Shown: in pieces, positions 9,134-17,254 of the stretch
How the letters are laid out: every line of letters starts with the position of its first letter
Numbering within the stretch: the stretch's first letter is position 1
Assembly (NCBI GenBank): GCA_020720045.1
Contig: DYPH01000003.1
Location: 30,767-94,766 of the forward strand
Origin: Sorangium cellulosum
Lineage (GTDB): Bacteria > Myxococcota_A > Polyangia > Polyangiales > Polyangiaceae
DNA length: 64,000 nt
Direction of reading: 5' to 3'
The notes under the pieces: generated by a model
What the model was told of the DNA's origin: nothing
Databases searched by the model: none
What the model saw: the letters and a program-made list of their open reading frames with translations, nothing else
Translations under genes and position numbers: made by a program

Positions 9134-11278
9134 ATGAAATACTATAAGGTCTTGTCAGCATTTACGGTCCCGTTTCTTTTGGTGGCGCTCACCCAGTCCG
9201 CGTGCACGAGCGTCACGCCTGACAACGCAGCCGCCATTCGCGTCTCCGAAGACGGGCTAGTTCGTGACGTTCCTTACCATTCGGAAGCGCTCGACGAGGA
9301 CGTCGTGCTCCACAAGACGGTGGCCGAACAGGTTGCCATACGTACCGATGGCTCCCGAGAACCTATGTCGGCCTTTCGTGCACGCGAGAGGGCTGCACAC
9401 CTCGCGAAATTCGGGAAGTTCGATGCGGATGACGGCCGGCGCGTCGCCCGCGCGGCGGACGACGAAGTGCTCTTCGTCGGGGGAACGTTTCATGCGGACC
9501 TGAGCGAGATCCGCGCTCGTAGTTTCGTTCGGCGTCACGTGCACTGGCGCGAAACCCTCGCCGAGCACCAAGCGACGGATGTGACCTTATCGTCCGACTA
9601 CCCCGTCGTGACGTTTCGGATCCGTGCTGTCGACCTTCGCCGCGTATGGCGGGATGACCTCTTCGACGGGCTCACCCTGGTTGATGGGGTCGTCACTGGG
9701 AACGCCCTGCCCGAAGCGGTTACCGACGCACCGCAGGCATTTTCGGGCATCGACCCGGCCGGCTACGCACTCGGCGTTACCGGGGAGACCCAAAAAATCG
9801 GGCTCGTTGACGTTGCGGCGCGCGTGAGCACCGGGCGGCAGTGCCGTGTGCTGGAAACACACGGGGTTTGGAACACACCCGTCACTTACCTTCGACCGGA
9901 GCCTGCGCAATCGTGTAGCGCGAATTCTGATTGCATTGCTGCGTGCGGAGAGGGGAACTGCGTTGGCGGAAAATGTGTGGACGGCCACGGCCACACAACG
10001 GCAAGCATTATTCCGCAAATCGCGCCAAAAGCGTCCATTTACTATACGAGCATTGACATATACTCTGGACGCCCTGAGGCAGATCTAATTGCTCAGCATG
10101 CTGACAATTTTGCTCGCTTCAAGAAAGCGGAAGTGAAGATCATCAATGAGAGCTACCGCTCTCCTGAGTATCGCTCGAAGTGGTTTGGAGTCTTTGAAGA
10201 CCGCGCGGCGCGTTTCGACGATACTTTCATCACCGTCTCTGCGGGCAACAACGGTGGCGTAGAGGAGGGCGATGAACCGGCCTGCCCATTCATTCTCAAC
10301 GCACTTTGCGTAGGCTCGCACACACGCAACCTTCGCCAGTCGTGCTTTTCCGACTACCGAAACCCCGGATTCCGTGACTATTTCCCCGCTGCAAAGGATC
10401 GAGAAGAGCCCGACATTCTCGCGTTCGGCGGCCAAAGACGTCCGGTTAACATGAAAGCCACCGCGTGTGCCTCTGGAGAAACGTCAGTACCTCTCGAACA
10501 GGTGCGCGTGGCGAGTCCATCGTCGTCCACTGCATATGTCGGTTCGGAGGGTACGAGTTACGCTGCACCGAATGCAGCGGCTCATGCGAGTCTTCTTCAA
10601 GAGTACTGCACGTCGCAGAAGCGACCTCTCTCTGCGCTTGAACTGCGAGCCCTTCTGATGGCGGGCGCGGACCGGAACGCGGAACGTTCGCGGTATTCAA
10701 CGTTGTTGCTGTCGAGCGTGGATGAAAAGCAGGGGGACGGGGCAGGTATCCTCAGCATTGTCACGGCAATGAATGCCTGCAATCCACGTCCCCCGTCGGG
10801 AGATTTTCCGAACCTGACAATCGTAAGCGATACCGTCAACACCAAGTCGGGTGATCCGATGCCGCAGGCAAAAGAGGAGAAACCTCGGTTCGAGGTCCCT
10901 CCGGAGGTGCACATAAACAATCAAGCACGCGCGCCGGGCAGCGCTGATGGGCGCCTCGGAAAATCCTACTTCTCGTACCCAGGATTGGTTGCCGGTTCGC
11001 GCATTCGGGCAGTACTATCCTGGAATGGATGTGCCGGAAACACGGCGCCGAATACCATCGGGACCGACTTTGACCTGTTCCTCTACAACAAGTCCAAGCA
11101 ACAATACTATTTCGCCTCTCAGAGCAATGACGACAACAATGAAGGTTTCGACGTCGACGTCCTGCCGGGCTACGAGGGGGACTACGAGGTGATCGTCGCG
11201 TGGCCGAATGGCGCGCCCGGGTGCCCGGGTGAGGGCGGAAATGAGCCGTTCACGGTGATCGCAGGAGCACGTAAGTGA
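9134..11278 (+). CDS. Subtilisin-like (S8) serine protease lipoprotein
   Basis: The ATG at 9134 has AGAGG just upstream and begins a signal peptide ending in a lipobox-like SAC; the frame opens further upstream without a signal. Of 714 residues, the first 210 or so form a probable prodomain. The S8 catalytic residues are inferred as D226 (GLVDVAA), H285 (GHGHTTAS), N372 (SAGNNGG) and S475 (GTSYAAPNA). A Cys-rich insert of about 35 residues sits just before H285, which is unusual. The last 110 residues resemble a PPC-type beta domain. The stop overlaps the next lipoprotein start (GTGA). Codon use is less GC-rich than in flanking genes, a possible sign of transfer. Confidence 0.9.
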   Translation: MKYYKVLSAFTVPFLLVALTQSACTSVTPDNAAAIRVSEDGLVRDVPYHSEALDEDVVLHKTVAEQVAIRTDGSREPMSAFRARERAAHLAKFGKFDADDGRRVARAADDEVLFVGGTFHADLSEIRARSFVRRHVHWRETLAEHQATDVTLSSDYPVVTFRIRAVDLRRVWRDDLFDGLTLVDGVVTGNALPEAVTDAPQAFSGIDPAGYALGVTGETQKIGLVDVAARVSTGRQCRVLETHGVWNTPVTYLRPEPAQSCSANSDCIAACGEGNCVGGKCVDGHGHTTASIIPQIAPKASIYYTSIDIYSGRPEADLIAQHADNFARFKKAEVKIINESYRSPEYRSKWFGVFEDRAARFDDTFITVSAGNNGGVEEGDEPACPFILNALCVGSHTRNLRQSCFSDYRNPGFRDYFPAAKDREEPDILAFGGQRRPVNMKATACASGETSVPLEQVRVASPSSSTAYVGSEGTSYAAPNAAAHASLLQEYCTSQKRPLSALELRALLMAGADRNAERSRYSTLLLSSVDEKQGDGAGILSIVTAMNACNPRPPSGDFPNLTIVSDTVNTKSGDPMPQAKEEKPRFEVPPEVHINNQARAPGSADGRLGKSYFSYPGLVAGSRIRAVLSWNGCAGNTAPNTIGTDFDLFLYNKSKQQYYFASQSNDDNNEGFDVDVLPGYEGDYEVIVAWPNGAPGCPGEGGNEPFTVIAGARK

Positions 11279-11640
11279 GGCTGATCCTTAACAGCGTTGT
11301 CCTAAGTCTGGCTCTTGCACTTATCGGGTGTGGGGCCGTGCAAACCAACAACGAGGACCCGTGCAATGGACAGCCGAATGCGACTTGCGAGATGCTCCAT
11401 GACAGTTCGGGAACGAGTGTTTGCGGACTTAGCTTGAAAAGATCTTTGTTGGACAGCCCCGATCACGGTCCGCGGGTAACGATCGATGACTATGCATGCG
11501 AAGCGATTTGCGATCCGAAAGCGCCGCGGTGCGCTGATGGGCTCGAATGTCGCAGTGCGCAAGGATATTCGTGCAACGGCGGTGCATGTGTGGACGGGTT
11601 CGTCGGCTTCGATTCTTGCCAACTCCCGGAGACCAAATGA
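11275..11640 (+). CDS. Small Cys-rich lipoprotein, coupled to the protease gene
   Basis: The GTG start overlaps the protease stop by four bases. The 121 residues begin with a signal peptide and lipobox (LALIGC). The mature part has about ten Cys, in patterns such as CNGQPNATC, CEAICDPKAPRC and CNGGACVDG. These resemble the Cys-rich insert of the upstream protease. No domain is recognised. Coupled translation suggests it works with the protease, perhaps as a partner, inhibitor or substrate; that is inference. Confidence 0.75.
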   Translation: MRLILNSVVLSLALALIGCGAVQTNNEDPCNGQPNATCEMLHDSSGTSVCGLSLKRSLLDSPDHGPRVTIDDYACEAICDPKAPRCADGLECRSAQGYSCNGGACVDGFVGFDSCQLPETK

Positions 11641-11879
11641 ACGTTTCGAACGCACTCTTGATCAGCACTTCGTTGGCGCTCTTTGCGTGTTCCTCCGAAA
11701 GCACGCCCCAGACCGTCGATGCCGGCGCAGATAGCGGGGTCGGCGTCGATGCCTCTTCCGGCGACGCAGGGGCTTGCCAAAAGGGGCCCAACATCCGCTT
11801 TGACGGGCCACCATGCTGCGACGGCAAATCGCTCTCTTGCTTCGGCTTCCAGGACCAGCAAACCTGTAGCTGCGATTGA
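11637..11879 (+). CDS. Very small Cys-rich lipoprotein, third gene of the protease operon
   Basis: The ATG at 11637 overlaps the previous stop (ATGA). It encodes 80 residues: a signal peptide with lipobox LALFAC, an Asp/Ala/Gly/Ser linker (DAGADSGVGVDASSGDAG), and a C-terminal knot of Cys (GPPCCDGKSLSC, QTCSCD). No family is recognised. The start was chosen because the longer open frame lacks a signal peptide. A hairpin terminator at 11901 closes the operon. Confidence 0.7.
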   Translation: MNVSNALLISTSLALFACSSESTPQTVDAGADSGVGVDASSGDAGACQKGPNIRFDGPPCCDGKSLSCFGFQDQQTCSCD

Positions 11880-11900
11880 GGAGCCGATCTGAGTCGGCAA

Positions 11901-11938
11901 CGCCCGCGGCCCGCTTGGGGTTCGCGGGCGCTTCTTTT
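11901..11938 (+). terminator. Intrinsic terminator of the protease-lipoprotein operon
   Basis: CGCCCGCG (11901-11908) pairs with CGCGGGCG (11923-11930) around a 14-base loop. CTTCTTTT follows, so the hairpin plus T-rich tail fits factor-independent termination on the plus strand. Confidence 0.75.
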
Positions 11939-12037
11939 GGAGCCAGTGCGGCACCGTTTGATGCACTCTGCAGGCAATTTGCCCTCAGGGGTGCCGGTTT
12001 CTTTCGTGGGTCGGCAATCTTTGGTAGATGAGCGCCC

Positions 12038-12568
12038 ATGAAGTTCCGCGCCCACCCCCTTGCCGCTCTCCCGTTGACCCTCGCCCTTGCGCTTTCGAGC
12101 GTCGCCTGTGGTGGCGGCACGCCGAAGGCGGCTACCGCGAATGTCGTGGCGGGGGCGATGCCCGAAGGGGAATCGTGGAATGGTGTATATTACAACACCA
12201 TCTTCGGGAACCTCCACATGAAGCAGGAGGGGGAGCACATCGTCGGCCGCTGGAAGCGCACCGATCAGTCGGCCTGGGGGGAGCTTGATGGCTCCGTGAA
12301 GGATAACCTCGTGAAATTCGAGTGGAAAGAGCACAAGATCGGGCTCGTCGGCCCCGCCGCCGAGGTCCACGGCAAGGGCTACTTCGTCTACTCGAAGGTG
12401 GCCGACGAGAAGTTCCCCAAGCTCGCCGGCGAGTTCGGCCAGAACGAAGACGAAGTCGGCGGGAAGTGGGACTGCGTGAAGCAGCTCAACGTGAAGCTCG
12501 ACCTCAACAGCATCAACGGCGACACCGGCGCCGTCTCGGCCCCCGCGGGGGACACCGGCTGGCAGTGA
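12038..12568 (+). CDS. Hypothetical lipoprotein
   Basis: The 176-residue protein has a signal peptide and lipobox (LSSVAC). The mature part looks like a small beta-rich domain, with a strand pattern around WNGVYYNTIFGNLHMKQ and IVGRWKR, and has a single further Cys (WDCVK). This resembles the many 'extracellular beta-sandwich' lipoproteins of delta-type bacteria, but no named family fits. The ATG at 12038 is the only start giving the signal peptide. It is followed directly by a strong terminator. Confidence 0.75.
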   Translation: MKFRAHPLAALPLTLALALSSVACGGGTPKAATANVVAGAMPEGESWNGVYYNTIFGNLHMKQEGEHIVGRWKRTDQSAWGELDGSVKDNLVKFEWKEHKIGLVGPAAEVHGKGYFVYSKVADEKFPKLAGEFGQNEDEVGGKWDCVKQLNVKLDLNSINGDTGAVSAPAGDTGWQ

Positions 12569-12585
12569 GCGGTCGGCGCGAAAGC

Positions 12586-12621
12586 AAAGGCCCGAATCTT
12601 TCCTAGATTCGGGCCTTTTTC
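12586..12621. terminator. Strong bidirectional terminator
   Basis: A 14-bp stem pairs AAAGGCCCGAATCT (12586-12599) with AGATTCGGGCCTTT (12605-12618), with a five-base loop and a following T run. The A run on the left serves the opposite strand. It separates the lipoprotein (plus) from the rhodanese fusion (minus, ends 12642). Confidence 0.93.
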
Positions 12622-12641
12622 TTTGGTGATTCCTAAACGTC

Positions 12642-14050
12642 TCAACCAGGAATTCGCCCCCGCTCCTCCACTTCCACGAGCCCGTGGGGGGAGAGGACGA
12701 CGTCGAAGACCGGTAGCCCCTTGGCGATGCGGCCGAGGGTCGCCTTGAGCTGGAGGCGGGCGAGGTGCTCCATCTCGATCTGGAGGTCGAGGGGGCTCGG
12801 CGGGCGCGGGAAGATGTCGCGCTGCATGACGAGGAAGTCGGCGAGCTGGCGCCGCAGGTAGGATGCGACCTGGGGATGGTTTACGAAGGCCTGCACGCTC
12901 CCGACCGAGGGGGAAACGAGCGGGATCATCGAGAAGGACTTCACATCCATCTCCAGGCGGATGTTGAGGACGGCCGCCTCGCCGTGGGAGCCGCCCAGCG
13001 GCACGTAGTCGGTGTGGGCGTCGTCGGCCCAACGGGTGCGGAAGAAGGCTCGTAGAAGTGCTTGAGAAAGCTCCTTTCGGACGCCGTACTCTTCCCCATT
13101 GAGGAGCGCGTTTTTAATGTGCCCGCAGCCGATATGATTCGGGTCGCTCGCGATGCCGAGGAGCGTGTGATGGAGCTCCACCGGCGGGCGCCCCCAGAAG
13201 TTTCGCCAGTCGGTCTGCGAGGAGAAGCCGGCGGTCGCCGCCTTGGCGCGCGGGTCGGCCTGGACGGCGGCGTTGGCGTGGTCGGCGGCGTGGGTGTCGG
13301 TGTGGAGGTAGAAGTCGCCGAAGACGTCAATACGTCGAGAAAGCAGCGTTTTTAGCTGGTCTTCCCGGAGCGGTTTGCGGGTGAGGTGCTCGAGGGCCGA
13401 GAGCGCGAGGAGGAACTCGCCGGCGTCACCGCCGGGGGTGCTGATGAGGCCGCTGTCGTCGCGGCCGTCGACGCAGGAGACGTGGCTGTGGACGAGGAGG
13501 GCGGCGAGCTTGATCCAGCGCACGGTGAGCGGGTCGCCAACGTGCTGCTCGACGTCGCTCTTCGTCAGGTACCGGGCGCCGCTGTTCTGGACCCACGACT
13601 TCAAATCGCGGAGCACCCCTTCCCGCTCGAGGATCCCCTGCTCGCGGATCGTCGCGTAGCCGAGGTCGCGCCAGGCGAGGATCCCGCCGAGCATCGCCGA
13701 AACACGTTTAAATCCACGCGCTTCTAGCGCACGCGTCGCCTCCACAGCCCGCTCGCTGCCCCGCGAGATCACGACGATCGGGTCCCCCGGCTGGAGCTGG
13801 GCGGCGGCATGCTGGAGGCGCCGCGCAGGCACCCAGTCGGAGCCGGGGACGTGCCCGAGCGGCCCCACGAGTTCGTCGGCTTCGCGCACATCAAGGAGGC
13901 GCACCGGCGCCCCTGCTGGACAACGAAGTCCGGTTTGACCAGGGAGACACCGAAGGCCGATCGCCGGGCATTCTCGTCCCAGTTTAGCTGGAAGAGTCGC
14001 TCGTCTTCATTCGGGAGGGGTTCGCCTTCGGGGTGCGTCGTTTCGGGCAT
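12642..14050 (-). CDS. Inactive rhodanese-like domain fused to a Cys/His domain; apparent frameshift
   Basis: The main frame (12642-13904, GTG start, 420 residues; numbering below follows it) begins in the middle of a rhodanese fold, VRLLDVREADE. The missing N-terminus is found in another frame from an ATG at 14050, reading to FVVQQG. Adding one G to the GGGG run at 13910-13913 joins them cleanly. The active-site loop reads VISRGSERA, so the catalytic Cys is Ser (S47) and sulfur transfer is not expected. The C-terminal 290 residues carry C144-x-D-x-R148, STPGGDAGE, and H257-x-x-C260-G, a pattern like the zinc site of beta/theta-type carbonic anhydrases. The frameshift may be a sequencing error or a real mutation. 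Confidence 0.7.
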
Positions 14051-14130
14051 AAGTTCGGTTATACCTGAGTCACCAAAAGAGGAAGTTCTTTCACATACTC
14101 CGCCAACAGTGGTCGAAAGGCGGAAGCGCC

Positions 14131-15030
14131 TCAGAAGAGCGGTTCGCAGAAATTCCGCGTCGGAAAATCTGGGTCGGGCGTGCAGATATAGTTCTTCGGG
14201 CAGGTGCCGCGGCACCCTTTCTCGCCGAGACCACACCCTTGATCGACGAAACCGCAGCCGGCCGGACAGGCGTTCGGGCGGCACTCGGCGCCGCTGAAAC
14301 AAACGGTGCCGGCGGTGACCGCCCCACAGGCGAACGTCCCCCCGCAGCCGTCAGCGACCGTCTGACAAGGCTTGCCTGCGCAGGCGGTCGCCTGGGCGAT
14401 TTTCGTGCAACCACAAATGTTTGCGGCGCCACCGCCCCCGCAGCTGCTGGGGGCTTTGCAGCCACCGCAGTCCCAGGTGCCGCCGCAGCCATCGGGGAGC
14501 GCCGCGCACTTCCCCGCGCAGACGGTCGTCTGAGGCGTCTTTGTGCAGCCGCAGACATTGGCGACGCCGCCACCGCCGCACTTGTTCACGCCGCTGCAAA
14601 GTCCGCAGTCGAGGTTCTGTCCACAATTGTTGGGTACACTGCCGCAGTTCTTGCCGAGATCGGTACAAGAACTGCAATTGGGCGCTCGCACCTTACAGGC
14701 GAAAATATTGTTTGCAAAAACGCAGTCCTCGTTGGTCGCACAACCCCCGCATGAGAGAGTCCCGCCGCAGCCGTCGGGGGCGTTTCCACATTTGTTGGCA
14801 CCGCAGACGGCCGCTGCCGATTTGGGAACGCAGGTCGCTGCGTCGGTCGCGACGTCGCGGTCTTCCACAAACGCGTCGATGGGCTGCCCGCCGCCATCGA
14901 AGCTCGCCGTCGCATCGCTGCGCTCCTCGTAGGTGACCGACGTTTCATCGAGCCCGAGGACTGCGGCGCAACCCCCGAGCGCAAGAAGCGGCAACGCCGC
15001 GAGCAAACGACGGCAGACCGCTGCTTTCAT
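14131..15030 (-). CDS. Cys-rich repeat lipoprotein, paralogue 2 of a tandem pair
   Basis: The ATG at 15030 overlaps the upstream gene's stop (ATGA), so the two are translationally coupled. The 299-residue product has a signal peptide with lipobox (LALGGC), an acidic Asp/Ala linker, then repeated Cys modules built on CGxxPDGCGGTxxCGGC, CGCTK, CAGK and NCSSC. Nearly every Cys has a counterpart in the upstream paralogue. It resembles the Cys-rich surface lipoproteins of myxobacteria, where the many disulfides make a compact rod. Function unknown. Confidence 0.8.
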   Translation of the reverse strand: MKAAVCRRLLAALPLLALGGCAAVLGLDETSVTYEERSDATASFDGGGQPIDAFVEDRDVATDAATCVPKSAAAVCGANKCGNAPDGCGGTLSCGGCATNEDCVFANNIFACKVRAPNCSSCTDLGKNCGSVPNNCGQNLDCGLCSGVNKCGGGGVANVCGCTKTPQTTVCAGKCAALPDGCGGTWDCGGCKAPSSCGGGGAANICGCTKIAQATACAGKPCQTVADGCGGTFACGAVTAGTVCFSGAECRPNACPAGCGFVDQGCGLGEKGCRGTCPKNYICTPDPDFPTRNFCEPLF

Positions 15031-15944
15031 TGAAGATCCCCAATCACGCAACGGTTTCGCGTCGCTGTGTAGAAGTCACAGACGCGACCGGCGGGGCACG
15101 TCCCCTCGCAGGGAATTTCGCCGAGGCCGCACCCTTGATCGACGAAGCCGCAGACGGTCCCGCATTTGGCAGGCGCGCACTCCACCCCGTTGAAGCAAAC
15201 CTTGGTGCCGGTCGCTGGGCACGCATAATTCTTTCCGCAATTGTTGGGGGCCGTCTGGCACGCTTTCCCCGCACATGCGACGGCGAGTGGCGTCGGCGAG
15301 CACCCGCAAACATTTGCAATTCCGGCCCCCCCACAGGTCGACGGGGCCGTGCAGCCGCCGCAGTCCCAGGTGCCGCCGCAGCCATCAGCGACGGCGCCGC
15401 ACTTTCCCGCGCAGGCGTTCGCCTGAGGAGTTTTCGTGCAACCACAAACATTTGCGGCACCACCGCCGCCGCAGCTGTTCGGGAGCTTGCAGAGGCCGCA
15501 GTCGAGGTTCTGCCCGCAGTTCTTGGCGACCGTCCCGCAATTCTTTGCGAGATCGGTGCAGGAACTGCAATTGGGAGCTCGCAGCTTGCAGGCAAAGGTA
15601 TTGTTGGAGAAGACGCAATCTTCCGTCGGCGCGCACGCCCCGCAAGAGACGGTGCCATTGCATCCGTCGGGGGCATTTCCACATTTGTTTGCGCCGCACG
15701 CGACCGCCGCCGCCTTTGGAACACAGGCAGGTCCGCCATCGCCGCTTGGCGGTGCGGCATCGCCGCCGTCGACCACCGGCGCCGAGGCCTCCGCCGGCGG
15801 GAGGGCACCGTCCGGGGTCGGCGTCGTCGCGTCGGCGGCTTCCAGCGTCGCCGAGGACTCCTCGATGCCGATAAGGGCGCCGCACGCAGTGAAGGCGAGC
15901 GCAGGCAGGAGGACGAGCATCGGACGCAAAATCTTCGTTCTCAT
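15027..15944 (-). CDS. Cys-rich repeat lipoprotein, paralogue 1 of a tandem pair
   Basis: The ATG at 15944 starts a signal peptide with lipobox ALAFTAC; the longer open frame to 16016 has no export signal. The 305 residues include an Ala/Pro/Asp linker (about 30-75) and then the same Cys modules as the downstream gene, with shared stretches such as KCGNAPDGC, RAPNCSSCTDL and GFVDQGCGLGE. The pair arose by tandem duplication. The modules average one Cys per 6-7 residues, so correct folding should depend on disulfide formation outside the cytoplasm. Confidence 0.8.
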   Translation of the reverse strand: MRTKILRPMLVLLPALAFTACGALIGIEESSATLEAADATTPTPDGALPPAEASAPVVDGGDAAPPSGDGGPACVPKAAAVACGANKCGNAPDGCNGTVSCGACAPTEDCVFSNNTFACKLRAPNCSSCTDLAKNCGTVAKNCGQNLDCGLCKLPNSCGGGGAANVCGCTKTPQANACAGKCGAVADGCGGTWDCGGCTAPSTCGGAGIANVCGCSPTPLAVACAGKACQTAPNNCGKNYACPATGTKVCFNGVECAPAKCGTVCGFVDQGCGLGEIPCEGTCPAGRVCDFYTATRNRCVIGDLQ

Positions 15945-16051
15945 GGTTTTTCCCCGAATCGCAGCTTCCCGCAAGACTGTCGCACTTTTCCCGCGATTGC
16001 CGCAAAAATGTCCCATTCCCAGGCAGACGATCTCCGGGCACGGTTGCCGCC

Positions 16052-17167
16052 ATGAAGCAGCCCCCCCGTGCGCTCCCCCTGCTCCCCCTCCCCCTCGTCC
16101 TCGCCGTCGCCTGCGGCGGTCAAACGCAGGCCCCTACTCGGCGGACAGCCCCGCCACCGCCGGCGCCGCAGGCCAGTGCGCCGCCCGCGCCGCCAAAGTC
16201 GGTCACCGCCGGGCGCGTCGCGGTCGTCGAGCCGCCGTCTCGAATCGCTTGTCGTTTTGAACACATGGGTCCCCTTCCCGGGACGTGGAAGCTCCGACTG
16301 AACCCCTCCTCGGGCGCTCCCCCCTACGCGTCGATCGCCGCTGCGAAGCGGGCATCGATCGCCTTTCCGGTCGGCCCTTTTGCAAGTGCTTTCGTGAAGA
16401 TCGGCGTCGGTCCGGCGACGGTGGAGGGGTGGATCGACGCAGCAGACGCCCCCCTCTACCCGCAGAAGGCGGAGGTCCTTGGCGGTGGGGTCATCCCGAT
16501 GGGGGAGAGCGCGGTGACGGTTCTCGAAGGCGCCGTCGACAGCGTCCACTTCCGCGCTTCTCTCAATGAGCACGCGAAACTTTCCGCCATTGAGAGCACG
16601 CTCCCCTGTGCCTATTTCGGAACGACGCCAGGGGGGTTTGACGCGACGAGCGCCCTCCCCGCCGGCCAAAGAAGTCGCGTTGCGGTGCGGGTCGGACCGC
16701 GCCCCCTCTACAAAGAGGCGACCGGCGAAGCGACCCTCGGCACGCTCGTCGGCGACACCGCAGCGCCCTACGCATTCTCGATCGGGGCGAGCGCATCCCG
16801 CGCGGTTGTGGCATGGCCGGTCGGCCCATCGCTTGTGTTTGGCTACATGGAACGGAAAGACGTCGCCCTCGCGACGGAGACGAAGACCGACGTAGCGGCG
16901 GGGCCGAAGCCGGCGATCAAAGCGCCCCCCCATCGGGAAACGGGCGTGGCGACCTTTCGTGAAATCCGGTGCACGGCAGACCTCCCACTTGTCGCAGAAG
17001 TTGACGGAAACAAACGGGAAATCGGGGCCATCTCCAACGGGGAACTTTTTCAAGTAGGCCCCGACTTGAACGGATTTAGCCTCGTCGCCTTTCCCAGTTC
17101 CGACTTGCTCACGAGCGACGCCGGCAAGCTCCTCGTCGCCACGACGAACCTTGCATCCTGCAAGTAG
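16052..17167 (+). CDS. Hypothetical lipoprotein with Pro-rich linker
   Basis: The 371-residue protein has a signal peptide ending in the lipobox LAVAC, then a Pro/Ala-rich linker (about 25-50). The mature part shows two similar halves of hydrophobic strands separated by another Pro/Lys-rich linker near 295, but no known domain. It diverges from the Cys-rich lipoprotein pair, sharing about 107 bases of intergenic DNA. It ends before a strong hairpin shared with secA on the other strand. Confidence 0.72.
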   Translation: MKQPPRALPLLPLPLVLAVACGGQTQAPTRRTAPPPPAPQASAPPAPPKSVTAGRVAVVEPPSRIACRFEHMGPLPGTWKLRLNPSSGAPPYASIAAAKRASIAFPVGPFASAFVKIGVGPATVEGWIDAADAPLYPQKAEVLGGGVIPMGESAVTVLEGAVDSVHFRASLNEHAKLSAIESTLPCAYFGTTPGGFDATSALPAGQRSRVAVRVGPRPLYKEATGEATLGTLVGDTAAPYAFSIGASASRAVVAWPVGPSLVFGYMERKDVALATETKTDVAAGPKPAIKAPPHRETGVATFREIRCTADLPLVAEVDGNKREIGAISNGELFQVGPDLNGFSLVAFPSSDLLTSDAGKLLVATTNLASCK

Positions 17168-17188
17168 TCGTCTCGGCACGCACGCCAC

Positions 17189-17240
17189 AAAAAGAGAGAG
17201 CCTTCGCCCGCAGCTAGCAGGGCAAAGGCTCTTTCTTTTT
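17189..17240. terminator. Bidirectional terminator between a lipoprotein gene and secA
   Basis: AAAAGAGAGAGCCTTCGCCC pairs imperfectly with GGGCAAAGGCTCTTTCTTTTT; the core is AGAGCCTT-x-GCCC with GGGC-x-AAGGCTCT. The loop is about ten bases and the flanks are A- and T-rich, so it suits both convergent genes. Confidence 0.88.
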
Positions 17241-17254
17241 GAATTCCCGAAGGT

